DNA of 60,000 bases from positions 92,543,845 through 92,603,844 of the forward strand of contig NC_087062.1 of the NCBI RefSeq assembly GCF_963678635.1, read 5' to 3'. A program made the translations under genes and the position numbers. The notes beneath the pieces were generated by a model. The model ran no database searches. It was not told the DNA's origin and saw only the letters and a program-made list of their open reading frames with translations. This DNA is from Symsagittifera roscoffensis. Lineage: Eukaryota > Xenacoelomorpha > Acoela > Convolutidae. The stretch's first letter is position 1, and every line of letters starts with the position of its first letter. This document shows positions 43,140-54,770 of the stretch, piece by piece.

Positions 43140-43417
43140 TTAAAAAATTGAATTGAGCTCAGCGTAATTGATCAAATCGAAAACAGTTTTGTTATCTTTC
43201 TTTTGTCCGGGTGGCTTTTTTCTAATTCGGAAGTGATGATGACTGAGGGTGGCCCGGAACCCTTCCACTCCTGGGATCCGAACAACGTCTACAGTCTTCC
43301 GAAGTGTCTCCTCTGCGAACAAAACCCGGTTTGTCACCCCAGTTTCCAAGCAGAAACGTAAAATACAACCGTTATTTTCAAAAACTCGTCTTATAATAAC
43401 CCGCCAAGGGCCAGCAT
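43140..43417 (-). CDS. Probable 3'-terminal exon of an unrecognised minus-strand gene
   Basis: A good acceptor (GTCTATTTTAG) ends at 43418. The exon enters with two bases of a split codon and runs 91 codons to TAA. Codon use is less AT-biased than the flanks. Motifs include AGPWRVIIRRVFENNG, LRFCLETGVTNRVLFAEETL and GVEGFRATLSHHHFRIRKKP, and the tail is basic. The family was not recognised. Its entry phase matches the donor of the exon at 57005-57244, giving an uninterrupted join (RLA-D-AGPW) if no exon lies between. The intron would then be about 13.6 kb and would contain the galectin gene on the other strand. Confidence 0.5.
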
Positions 43418-44032
43418 CTAAAATAGACAGTTCAAAGTTTAACAATTAAGCGTATGGGCCTGCAATTCTGAATAGTGTCGAAACTTTGTGTTATTATGCA
43501 TATATTGTGCAACATTACAAACATATTTCAGCATTTTCTTTAGTAATCAAACTTTTGAGTATGCAAACGTAAAATATAAACTTTGTTCAGAATGGCGACA
43601 ACCGACAATTCGTCGCATCTAGAGTTGACTATAATCCATTAATTGGAAATAGAATTTCATTTATTGCACCGGGTCGAGGTCCTGCATCTTAAGATAAAAA
43701 CCGAACCTCCCGGTAATTCCAGGTCGACGCGATAAAAAACATAAAAACTATCGCGAGTCAAAAATCTACAAAAAAAAGACGCAACCGGCGCGATTAACAG
43801 GATAAACGGATGGAAAAAATATAGCCCCGATCGGCACAAGTAAAAAAAACGCACAAAATTTTTGTTAAGTCAAAACCGGTGCCACTGAGAAACCAATTCA
43901 AAAAAAGAAACCGTCGTGAGCAACGCCAATTAAGAAAAACAAGATAATATTACCTAACATTGTTCAAAATAAATTAAAGCAATTCGAAGCATTTTAAAGG
44001 ATTCATGCATAACGTTTCCTTTCTTAAAATTT
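43418..44032. other. No recognised feature
   Basis: AT-rich sequence without a convincing coding frame. It lies within the possible long intron of the flanking minus-strand gene. Confidence 0.35.
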
Positions 44033-44395
44033 GTTGTTCCCACTTTCGAAGAAAGTGAAGGACAAATATGTTTTTGGTGGCTTTTTTATTCAGACCATTT
44101 TTCTAAGACTCTCGTCTCTCGGGGGATCAAGTGTCCACACCACTATAGTAGGCTGCCATGAGTTTGTCTAAGACTGTTTGTTTTTTTATCCCGCACTACA
44201 ATATCGTTCCAAATTGAATCGAGGCAGGTAATTGGTTTTATTAACTCCATACAACTCAAATTGCAACGCTTAATTTCCGATATTATCAGCCTAAAATTCA
44301 TAGTTTTGCGAATGTTTAATTTACCAAAAACTATCCGAGATCAATTAAAGGGCAGTCGGATCATTCAGGGCTTTGCCCTGATATGAGCAGTCTTT
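44033..44395 (+). mobile_element. Family I hairpin-ended repeat
   Basis: Left end TTGTTCCCACTTTCG. Right end has CAGTCGGATCATT, then hairpin CAGGGC-TTT-GCCCTG (44366-44380) and GAGCAGTC. The right half matches the PLK1-intron copy in inverted orientation. Confidence 0.6.
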
Positions 44396-44534
44396 TCAAC
44401 TATATGCGTACAATAGTGCCTTGTAACAAATTGACCCCCTTTGAAGGAATAATTGAACAGCTAATCATCCATGAATTTTGTACCTTATAACAAATTAGCT
44501 CCCCTTTTCCAAAAGGGGAGCATATAGTTAACGA

Positions 44535-45700
44535 GGATGGTCGGTTACTGTGCAAGTAGCACAGAATGTTCCGATCATAGTCTTGAAAAAATTTAACAAA
44601 GTTATTTCAAATTATTGTCGTTTTTTTTCGGCGTGGTGTTATGAAAGGAGCTGAAAAAGAAAACTGGGGATTAGGTATATTCGACAGTCATACTATAAAA
44701 ATCAAATTGAAAAACAGTTTTTGTAGAAAAAAATACGAAAAAAAACGAATAAGAAATCAAAAAATTTTCGAAAAATTTTTTTCAATCTTTTTGCAGTTTT
44801 TTGAATTTTTGAAAAATTTCATTCCAAAAACGCGCTAAAATATTCAGGGTAAACTACGGTTGCTCAAATCAAACAAAATTTTCAAGTTTTAATTTAAGCT
44901 ATTGCAATGTTTTAAGAAATTAAAAAAGACTGCTCGCTCGCTTTTTTCGCTCGAAATAAGAAAAAAATTCAAAACTTTCAAACCTATTTTTCTCGACACT
45001 GTGGAATTTAAAAGTTTTTGGTGTTCGCAATACGACTATAAGGGCTTTAATATGGTACATCACTCAACCTAGTCCAATGATTATTTGTAGTACCTGATTT
45101 TGCGTAAAAAACATAACGAAAATAAAACAACGATTGCCGGTTACTGTGCAAGTAGCACAGAGTTGTCCGACCATATTCTCTAGGAAACTACGGTTTAGAA
45201 AATTTTTTTTTCATATTAGTGTAGTTTTTTCTGCTTGGTGTGATAAAAGGATCTGAAGTAGAAATATAATTTAGGCATATTAGACAGTCATATTATTATA
45301 GGAAAATTGGATAAACATTTTGTAGAAAAACGACTAAAAAAACAAAACAGAAAATTTAAATTTTTTTTTCAAAATTCATTGCTGAAAATTGATGGGTTCC
45401 CAAAACGAGGCTAAAAGACTCCAAAAACTAGTTTTATTTGCTTAAAGTTGAATTGCAGGGTTTTGAATTAGGCATAATTCAGCTGTTGGAAGCCTGCTCG
45501 CTTTCTTTATTTGCTCAAGTTGAGGCGAAATATCAAAAAATTGTAAACCCGTTTTTCTCGACACCAGAAAAAGTTTTGGAAATTTTTAAAAAGGTTCGAT
45601 TCATAGAAAGGGCTTCAATATGATATATTACTCAACCATATCCGATAATTTTGCGTGGAAAACAAAAAATAAAAACACAAGAATACAAAGTTCCTCTCCA
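44535..45700 (-). mobile_element. Two family II hairpin-ended repeats, tandem, minus orientation
   Basis: Each ends (minus strand) in CTGTGC-TACTT-GCACAG followed by TAACCG. The hairpins are at 44549-44565 and 45144-45160. The bodies share the ACACCA(C/A)GC block before an A-rich run and the CAAAATCAGGTACTACAAAT block with the + strand copies at 49.3 and 57.7-60 kb. Confidence 0.55.
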
Positions 45701-45819
45701 TTTTCATTGGTCGGAACAATTAAAAAAACTGAAATCACCTGAAATCCAGTTTTCTCCCCAGTTTCAATAGTTGGAACAATAAGATCCTTCAGTTCTGCTG
45801 AATGCTCCTATATAATGTT

Positions 45820-45948
45820 AGAGGTTTCATAAGTCTGTGTTTTTGTTCCGACTTTCGCTGAAAGTAACGGAATGTTTGTGCTCTGAGGACAAATATTCCG
45901 TCAATTTCTGCGAAAGTCGGAACAAAAACATAGACCGATGAAACCTCT
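45820..45948. repeat. Long palindrome made of two head-to-head family I left ends
   Basis: AGAGGTTTCAT...GTTCCGACTTTCG on the left is mirrored by CGAAAGTCGGAAC...ATGAAACCTCT on the right. Arms are about 55-60 bp with few mismatches around a short centre near GCTCTGAGGAC. The palindrome extends beyond the element ends into flanking AGAGGTTTCAT, so it arose by inversion or duplication of a larger segment. Confidence 0.75.
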
Positions 45949-47888
45949 ATTGTATTTTTTCGCCAGACAAAATTTGACTGTTTAACTAGCCTGTTTGACG
46001 GGGTTAACTTATACCATTCGGGAGGTGTTTTTGTCTTGAGATCGATTGTAACATATATTTTTCCTATAATAACGTGTCGTTAAGTTATGAGAGCCTCAAG
46101 ATTGCCATTTTGGTCAGTTTGTGACAATAAACGCGCGCTAGATTTCGCGCTGTTAACGCATAAGCGGAAATTTAATTGGTCAAAATATTGGTCTAAAGTG
46201 ATTAAAACAGGCTGTTTGTCATAAATGCTGCGTTGCTTGGAGTAAAATCTATTACTTTGAATTTATATGGCTTGTATTTTTAAATTTTTCTTCAGTTTTT
46301 GAAAAGTTCATCGTTATTTAAAGCCAGCACACCACCATAGACCCTGAAAATCAATCAGAACATCCAGGGCTTTGCCTTGATACGAGTAGTCCAGTTGTTC
46401 CGCATTTCGTATCGAATGATACGGATTATTTGTGCTCGGGGTGTTTTTTTTTTCAGACAAATTTCCACTCTTTAACTAACTATTTTTGACAATTTTTTAT
46501 ATCACTCAAAAGTTATTGTTGTCTTGAGCTTAAACTTGAAAAGATAATTCACCTGTGATTATTTTTTGGTAAAGTTATGGCTTAAAAATTGCCTTTTTGG
46601 CCAATTTGGGACAATTAACGCGCGATTAACAATTTCGCGCTTTCAACGCGTAAGCAGAGATTTAATCAGTCCTAGAAATCGTTGCAATTTTGTGAAAGGA
46701 AGCTTATTTGCCATAATTGGTTTGTTATTAGGAGCAAAATCTATTACTTTGAATTTTATTGTGTGGGGGGATCATTTTCACAAAAAATCTCAAATTAAAC
46801 AAAAAATCTTTCCATTTATTACGTTTGATATTTTCAATTTTTTCATGTTATTACTGCTTCATAGACGTTAAAATGCAGTCGGAACATTCAGGGCTTTGCA
46901 CTGATACCAGCAGTCTTGTTGAGCTTTATTTGAGACTTCTTCAATGTTGTGTCCTATATCTGGAACCATAAAACGTTTTGCATCAAAGACTTTTTTTTGT
47001 CTAATATCACATGCATCTTTCTCCTTGGAGGCGTCTTAGTCAAGACGTTGACACAATCAGGGCTAGGAATTAAACTGCGGCGAATTTTAGGCGTTTTCCA
47101 AGTGTTTGAATTGCGGGATTTCCGAGTGTGGCTTTGAATCTCAGTGCGATAGAGTTTGAATATGAAATAGGCGCAACTTTCAAAGTCTTGCTTGAGGGTC
47201 TCTAGAATCAATTTCTATGTAGTTTTGTTCCACATCGAAGCCGTTGCCTGCTAGTTCGTTTTATTTTCGGTTTGATTTCAATTTGGAAAACATCGCAAAA
47301 GTCAGTAAAGTTTTCCAAAAAATTAACTCATCTGCGAAAGTTTTGTTTTTGTTCCGACTTTCGATACGAAAGTAACGGAATATTTGTGCTCGGGGTGGGT
47401 TTTTTTTTCTTCAGACAAATTTCGACTTTTTAACTAGCCATTTTTGACGAAGTTTTTTTATATCATTCGAAAGCCATTGTTGTCCTGAGCTTAAATTTGA
47501 AAAGATATTTCACCTGTGATCATTTTGCGTAAAGTTATGAGGGTTTAAAGATTGCCATTTTGGCCATTTTGACCAATTTGGGACAATTAACGCGCGATAT
47601 AATTCACGCTAATACCGCGAAAGCGGAGATTTAATCCGTGTTATAAATCGTTCCAAATTGGTTGAACGAAGCATATTTGCCATAATTGATTTGTTACAAG
47701 GAACGAAATCTAAATTTTTGTACTTAATATGGCGTGTGGGGGGATGATTTTCATAAAAAATTTCAAATTTAAAAAAAAAATTTCATTTTTTTTATTTCAT
47801 TTAATTTTTTATGTTATTACTGCTGCTCCATAAACCTTAAAAGGCAGTCGGAACATTCAGGCTTCGCCCTGATACGAGCAGTCTTGTT
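45842..47888 (+). mobile_element. Head-to-tail array of three family I repeats
   Basis: Copies at about 45842-46393, 46395-46918 and 47349-47888. Each starts TTGTTCCG and ends with a CAGGGC-TTT-GCCCTG-type hairpin (46364-46378, 46889-46903, 47858-47871, the last with a shortened stem) and a GAGCAGTC-type tail. Shared internal blocks include GGGACAATTAACGCGCGAT and ATTTGCCATAATTG. The first two copies abut at CCAGTT/GTTCCG. About 430 bp of unrelated sequence separates the second and third. Confidence 0.65.
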
Positions 47889-48632
47889 TAATTCTATGGC
47901 AGTTATGTGGAACTGATAATATTATACGGTTTGAGGAAACGTGAGAGCTAGTAAAACATTCCTTAGACAAAGTTAGTCTACAAATGCCGGTCTATTGCGT
48001 TTTTTGAGAAAATATCTAAACCATGGTCCATTATCAAAGCAATGCAACTTTTGTCGATGCAACTTTTGAACGATACAGCTCAAGTTTTCCCATAAATTGA
48101 AATATATATTGCTTTTTGCTAATAAGATCAAAGTTATAAACAAATCAAAAGATTGGCAGAGTGGTCTTTTAGTCAGCAGTTTTTCAGAGTAATATCTGCG
48201 GCAGAAACGCAAATTCTTCTTTAAAAGATCACCAGTTGTTAACAAAACTTTTCTAGAACTACATAACTTCCTTATGATGATTATCCTGCTTTTGCTCTGT
48301 TTTAAATAAGTACCTCCAGGTTAAGCTAGATGGTTGAACAAACTCGATCAGTGACCCTTGATATCATTGTTCCAACCGCGTCACTGAAAGTAGCTGGAAC
48401 AAACTTTGGCTTACGGTGTTTTAATTGTTTTAATTCGAAGATTTTCGTCTATTTATCAGAGAGCTCGTAGATGGCCCGTTTGGTACCACAGTAAAGCCTT
48501 TTTAGTCAGAAGAGGGGTCCTAAAAGACTCAGAAAGAAGTTATCTCCGTGTCGACAAAAAGTGGTCTTCGTTTTTTTGAAAGCTATTTTTGCAAATTCAA
48601 CAAAACTCTACAAAAAACAAAATGGCACTGGA
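47889..48632. other. No recognised feature
   Basis: No gene or strong repeat recognised. The 90-codon minus frame (47973-48245) is Leu/Phe/Lys-rich and resembles nothing known. Confidence 0.3.
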
Positions 48633-48640
48633 CATTAAAC

Positions 48641-49052
48641 CAGGGGCGGATCTAGGATTTTCTCGAGGCGGGCGGATTTACAAAAAATTTTCGTTTTTTA
48701 GGTCGAGCAAATTGATTTTCCGAGCTCTCACAAACCACTAAAAAGGCTCTGTTTTGGCCAAATTTTCTGCGCCGCTGTCAAAACTTTGAAAAAACCAAAA
48801 AGTCGTTTTTAGGCAGATTTTGGAAAATTTTGGCCTAAAAATCGCGTTTTTTCGGTGCGCGCTCCCCCCTCAAAATTAGTATATATTGGTGCCAAAGGCG
48901 CCTTTAGAAAAATTTTAGGGTCGGTCGGCCAAAAATGGATTTCTTAAAAAGTATTAAGGGGTACCCTTTGGGTCGGCAGGGGGTCGAATCCCTGAAGAGA
49001 AAGCGTCCACCCCCCCCCCCCCCCCCGCCCCCCCCCCTTAAATCCGCCCCTG
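48641..49052 (+). mobile_element. hAT-like MITE with 8-bp target-site duplication and internal poly-C tract
   Basis: Terminal inverted repeats: CAGGGGCGGATCT at the left and AAATCCGCCCCTG at the right (11 matching positions). Flanks CATTAAAC (48633-48640) and CATTGGAC (49053-49060) match at 6 of 8 positions, consistent with the 8-bp duplication made by hAT transposases. 412 bp, non-coding, with a long C-tract near 49010-49037. A decayed relative is at 4482-4827. Confidence 0.7.
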
Positions 49053-49224
49053 CATTGGACTCTAATTGTACTCAAATTTTTACGTTTCCTAGAGCAATAT
49101 AAAGGAGGAATATAAAGGAGGAATATACAGGAGGCGTTAAATAGAGGAGTATTTACTTTTTAGTCTTGCAGTTTTGCACAATATTTTTTAAAAACGACGT
49201 AATCCAGAAAAACTATTCCGGTCA

Positions 49225-50310
49225 TTTAAAAAATAGGGAGGAGTTTTGTGTTCGGGTGCGTTTTAATTTTTTCTTATTCTATTTTTCTTTTTTTAGTGTT
49301 TTTCATGCAAAATCAGGTACTACAAATAATTATCGGAATGGGTCCATTGATATGTCATTTTAAAACCTCTCAGTCGTAATTCAAAAATTTCCCCCAGTAT
49401 TGAGAAAAATATTTCAACAATTTTTTTTTCGTCTAATTTCAAGCAAGAAAAGCGGCTTAGTTTGTTTGTCAACCAAAAGAAAATGCCACAATATTCATTG
49501 GAATGGCAAGAGTGATATATCCAATTAAAGCCCTTTCAGCTTTGATTCAAACAACATTAAAAAAACATTTCAAAAGTTGTCCTTATGTCGAGAAAAATGG
49601 TTTAAAACGAGTTTTATATCCATTTTGATTGTAAAGCAAGCGAGCATATTTTTTATAGAAGAATAAACCGAAAATTTTTAAAAAATTTCTAAGAAAAAAA
49701 AACAATTTGAAATTTTTTTTAGCGCAATTTTGACAATGAAAACTTCAACAATTCAAAAAAGTATCTGCAAAAAATTGAAAAAACAGTTAAGTTATTTTTA
49801 TTGAATATTTTCAATGTTTTTTTTGTTTCCCTCGTCAATTTGACAAAATGATTGCCGAAGTAGCCTGTTTCACTGACGAATATGTCTTTATAAAAGAAAC
49901 TAATTTGAAAAAAAAAAAAAAAGAATTTACGTATCATTACGAGGCTAAACTGTGCATTTGTGGTTGTACGCGGAATCCGCCACATGAACGCGTTCTTTGT
50001 TCTTAGTTTTTCTTTCTCTTTCTCTGATCGTTCAGACAAAATTTTAACATGTTCAAAGACTTGTCTTTTGAATCCAGGAACATACAGAAACAAAATTGTG
50101 CGCCTATCCAGTGCACAGTTTGGCCTCCTAATGAATTTTTTAAAGATAATGGTCTGAACATTCTGTGCTGCTTGTACAGCAAACGGCTATCCTTGTTTAT
50201 TATTTTCATTTCTTAAGTCAATTTTAATTGTTTTTTATTGTGCACTATTATTCACTATTTATTTACTTTGTCATTGCGGTCGGAACATTCTGTGCTACTT
50301 GCATAGCAAC
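49225..50310 (+). mobile_element. Family II hairpin-ended repeats, plus orientation, compound
   Basis: Two body starts are visible, one near 49290 (ATGCAAAATCAGGTACTACA) and one near 49480 (related block with GTGATATATCCAATTAAAG). Two ends are visible, with hairpins near 50163-50179 (CTGTGC-TGCTT-GTACAG) and 50290-50306 (CTGTGC-TACTT-GCATAG). Each end is preceded by a CTGAACATT or CGGAACATT block. They appear nested or rearranged. Confidence 0.5.
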
Positions 50311-50553
50311 CTAATATCCCTATTACTTTTTTTTTAATGGCCTTGATTTTCAGCCCGTATTTTTCGGGCGATCAGTCTCAGAAGTAGTAATTGCTTGCTT
50401 TGAAAATAGTAACAGGAATATTTGCAAGTGCTCGTATCCCATAGAACTCCGATATCACCGATTAATGTGCAGCGTCATGCATTAAACGTGCACCTAATGT
50501 ATTGTCTGGCGAAAAATAGGTCAGTTTTGTTATTCGGCTATTTCGAAGAAAAA

Positions 50554-53500
50554 ATGTTAACTACTCTCTGTTTAAAGAAAACTCCAGTTGTGCGGCCCTT
50601 GTCCGATCCAGGTTTCGTGGCTGGCTCTCGACTGCTCATAGATGGAAGTGTCGATCGCTTTTCGGCTGGGTAAGTTTTTAAACTTGAAGAAGCACCACCC
50701 AACAGATTTAACGATGAAAAAGTTTTTTCATGCGCACAGTTTTCTCACAATGGGCTTCCTTCTATCATTCTAGAAATAAAAATGTGAGTTAACTCAGTTT
50801 TGCTCATGAGTGCAAAAAAAAAGATTGTTGGATGCCCCTTTTTTGATCCAATCACCCGCCTTATATAATTTTAGTCAAAATTTTGCCATTATAAGGCGTT
50901 TACAAGTTTTAGCTGATCTCTTAGATGATCTAAATTTATGAGATTTAGACCAAAAAAAAATATTGAATGATGATTTATATGGTGAGGTTATAAATTCAAT
51001 GCTGAAAAAATCTAGTCCCAGCTGCAAAAGTAAATGGACAAGCACAATTGATTGACTTCAGTTTCGTACTGTTGCTTTGTTTTCATTCCAACAGCGGGCT
51101 TAGCTTGCTCCTGTTTATTCAGTTTTTCGTTTTTTGTGGAGTATTTAGAACATTTTGCTGACTTTTTTATTTTTTTGGGGGCGTTCAACAATGCCGAAGT
51201 ACAATAGAGTCAAAACTGAAAATGTGTTCAAAAGTTCCGAAAAATGATGGTTTTGAAAATTTTGAGTTATATGCGTTGGTTGCATTTTTGAGTAAATACT
51301 GTTTTCTTTTGTAAGACCGAGCGAAAAATTTTACAATTTAAATGTGTTAATTGATGTTCAGAAAAATTTATGAAGCCGCGCTTGGGGAATTTTTGCTTGC
51401 TTAACCAGCGCTATGAATATATATGGTCATTTTTGTCCTTTTAAATTTCAGTCAGTTTGAGTAAAATCACTTGTGATTTGTGATAAGTAAAAACGTTATT
51501 CAAAATAACTTTTGGTACTGTTGAACAAAATTTTGATTTTCAAAACTGTTGCACTTCGGCACTGTTGTACTGCCCCTGCTTTCCACTTCGTGAAAATGAA
51601 ACGACTTATGCTTTAAGTGCTCAATCTTAAGTGCCACAAAGAAAAGTCGTAGAAGCTAAAGTTTGGTATCATATCATAAACATATTGGTCGCTATTTTAA
51701 AAAACCTTAAGAAAAATGTCTCAGTGTCGAGAAAAAATAGACCACAAACTTTGCTTGTATAATGATGTAGACAAAATTTGATTGGAGACTAAGCTCCTAC
51801 AGCTTTTTCTGCTACAAAATTAAAGTCAATCTTGCTTTTTATACTAGTTCAGTCATCGTTTAGTTTGAAAAAATTAAATCATAAGAGAATACATAAGTTT
51901 TATATAATATATATATATATTTATATGTTTATACATATTTATGCTTTTTAATTTTTTAAAAGTGTTTTTAGTTTTTTTCTGCAAATGTGTACAGCGACTG
52001 GTTACTCTATTTCTTCAAACTTTTTTGTCTTACCACTAGAGTTTTGTATTCTTTTGTTACCTCTACTCTTATTTTTTGCTACGCTGTTCAGTTTGGTCAC
52101 TTTTTTTCGTTTAAATTACGTTGCTTTTTTGCACATAATCTTGTAGCGCCATTAAGGTTTCATTTGCCGTTTCAGCTTCACAGTGGACTTTGTAAGTGGA
52201 TCAGGAGTACCACATTCCTCTGTGGCCTCTGGGATCCCTTTGCGGTTCCAAGTGAGCATGACTCAGAGCGAGACCTACTTGAGCGCCAAGAGAGGGGGGC
52301 ACTGGGAGGTGAAGGACCTCACTAATCCCAACAGTTTCTTTCCTTTTATGGCAGAAGAGCTATTCACTCTTCAGTTTGTTCACAAGAATCGCTACATTGA
52401 GGTACCTCGATTTTGTGATCAAACAATGTTATAGAGCATTCAAAATTTGAACGTTTGAATTCATTTTTCAAATTTGGAATAAATTTAAAAAGAAAAAATT
52501 GTGCTACAGTGTAGTTATCAGTTCAAATAGAAAATATGCAAATCACAGAAAAACTGGAAACCTGTGCTTTAGTAAAAATAAAAAGAAACTTTTATGATGA
52601 CAACAAAAATCATAATAACAACAAGAAATGACGATAAAACAATAAGAAAAAGGCGTGATTTGTAACTTTTGTCAAAAAAGAAGGAAAAATGGGAAATTTA
52701 GCTTTACTTTTTCGTCATATTGATTCTTTTAAGGTGTTGGTTAACAATCAGTTTCACACGGCTCTCAAAGTTCCCGCGAATGAAAAATTGACGATGGTGG
52801 AAATTTCTGGAAAAGTGAAGATATCACAGCTGAGAATTGACAACCCTGTGAGTCATAGATTCCAAGAACATAAAATAGAGAGAAGCTAATATAAAAGATG
52901 TTTTTGATTGAATTTTAGATTTTGGTAGGTAACTGAAAAAAAATGCATCAGTAAATAAGTAAATTCAAGTTTTTTCTCATCAGTAAATTTCAAGTTTTTT
53001 CTAAGAACGAAAAAGAGAAAAGTTCATTTTAAGGTAATTAATAAGAAAATTTCGCGTTTTTTTTTATAAGAACGATAAAGAGAAAAGCTCATTTTTATCC
53101 ATGATTGTTTATCGTTTCAGTTGATAGCAATAGTACGCGAAACACAACTGCCAATCATTCGATCTGGGGTGAGTTCCTCTGTTTTTGAAGAGACTCAGAA
53201 CTGAAAAAAAATTGTAAATTGAAATTGATATGACAAGTATTAATCTTTGTGGTTTCAGCCAGACACTGCCATTTGCAGATATGTCAACAGAAGCGGCAAC
53301 AGAGCCCTGTTGTGGCCTGGATCAAAAATCATAGTCAATGGAACCCTCGCGCTTGGAGACGCCAAGAGGTTGGCACGGGTCATTTTTCGGGACGAAAAAT
53401 CGCTCTATTTTACATTTTATCCTAGCAAATTAGGTTATTAGGAAGGGAAAGCAAATTAGGTTACGATATGTATCGATTAACGCTATCTATCTGGTAATAT

Positions 53501-54210
53501 TTACCCATGAATCCCGATCGTCCTCTTTCAGACAGAAAAAATTAAAAACTTTTACAGAAAAATTTCATATCATAAAATATACATACTTTTAAAGAAGCTT
53601 GAGACTGGAAAGTCTGTTTTGAGCCCTGTATATTTAAGGCTATAGTTTATATTTTGTAATATTTTTGAGATTTGTTCAGATTCCACATTACCATCCAACA
53701 AGGTTCAGTGGAGCAGAAATCGGAGAGCACTGCACTCCAGATTACCTTCAACCTCCTCGCAATGGTGGCCAGATTTCGCAGTAAATCGAGCCAATCTGAT
53801 TGGCTGGGAAACCAGCAAGTGAACTTGGCCAATCACAGAGCGGCTTTGAATAACGATACCCGCTCTATTGAGGTTTCTTTCACTAATTTTACTGAGCATT
53901 TTACAGATTCCTATGTCCGTAAAATTGCCAATGTCGATATATGCAATAATAGTTTTTACCAAATCATATATCATTCAGATATGTTTTTATTTAAAAAAAC
54001 AGTCATTTTTAAGTTATATTTTTCTCATTTTTTGTTTTTTTTTTGTGAGTTAGATCTTTTCAGGTCATCGTGGACTGTCAGCTGGAGTTTCTTAGAGTGG
54101 CCTTGAATGGGGGACACCTGACCAACTATCCACACGCAATAGACTTCACACAGGCAGACTACGTGATCATATCAGGCGACATAAAAACTAATGCAGTTCG
54201 AGTTGCGTAA
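50554..54210 (+). CDS. Tandem-repeat galectin-like protein (two CRDs), seven exons
   Basis: Exons 50554-50669, 52176-52401, 52734-52847, 53121-53168, 53259-53368, 53680-53872, 54064-54210 sum to 317 residues plus TAA with all phases matching. CRD1 (about 18-150) starts PGFVAGSRLLIDGSV and has LFTLQFVHKNRYIEVLVNNQ, the F-strand pattern seen before VNG in galectins. CRD2 (about 185-317) starts WPGSKIIVNGTLALGDAKRF and ends with VALNGGHLTNYPHAIDF and IISGDIKTNAVRV, matching the galectin F4-S2 strands. The usual H-x-N-x-R and WGxExR sugar-binding residues are not recognisable in either domain, although a Trp is kept in each. No signal peptide, as expected. The first ATG is the least certain point. 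The donors GTTGGC and GTTTCT are weak. Confidence 0.8.
51901..51930. repeat. AT dinucleotide microsatellite
   Basis: An ATATAT run in the first intron of the galectin gene. Confidence 0.7.
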
Positions 54211-54311
54211 TTTAGACGTATAATTATGTGAACAGTTTAAAAATTTCATTCAAATGAATTTCTGTCGACCTAATTTACATTCAAGAGCTTTTTTGTCGCT
54301 CGCTAGAACTC

Positions 54312-54317
54312 AATAAA
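54312..54317 (+). promoter_or_regulatory. Polyadenylation signal AATAAA of the galectin gene
   Basis: AATAAA occurs about 100 bases after the stop codon. Confidence 0.6.
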
Positions 54318-54523
54318 AGTTATTTAAAAACAGGGAAAGAGTGTAACCTATGAAGAACTTCAGAATTAAAAAGCATTCGTATTTCATTCTGAATTTAAAT
54401 TACAGACCACAAGTATTTGAACCGATCAAAATAGTTTAGCTACCTTGTTTGACCTCCACACAAAGCAATTCTTGCTATTCGTACAATATCACACATAAAA
54501 CTAATCAAACTAATGAAAAAAAA

Positions 54524-54770
54524 ACGCTAGTCATACAATTTTATACCATGAAAATTGTATTACTAGCATTTTTCATAACTAATTTTTCTTCTAAATCAAC
54601 AAAAAAATGTATAAACTAAAATTTAGGATGTTCAAAAACTGATACCCTAAGTGTGATTATGAAAATTGATTATGGAGAAAAAAATCTCCAAAAATGATAG
54701 CACAATTGTTCATTGAAAAACCTAGTCATACAATTTCATACTGTAAAAGCTGTGTGACTACTATTTTTTT
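54524..54770. repeat. Pair of related short fold-backs
   Basis: GCTAGTCATACAATTTT...AAAATTGTATTACTAGC (54526-54571) is an imperfect inverted repeat. CTAGTCATACAATTTC...AGCTGTGTGACTA (54722-54763) is a diverged version. Diverged relatives occur near 55210-55350 (CACACAATTCCATAC, GCTAGTCGTATAT). They look like end sequences of a small palindromic element. Confidence 0.5.

Noticed and set aside
46954-47211. Minus-strand open segment with coding-like composition between two family I repeats
   Set aside because: The acceptor would be weak (ACATAG without a pyrimidine tract) and no donor of matching phase was found. It could still be an exon of the unknown minus-strand gene.
49719-50093. 124-codon minus-strand frame
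   Set aside because: Phe/Lys-rich translation of AT-rich repeat sequence within family II copies.
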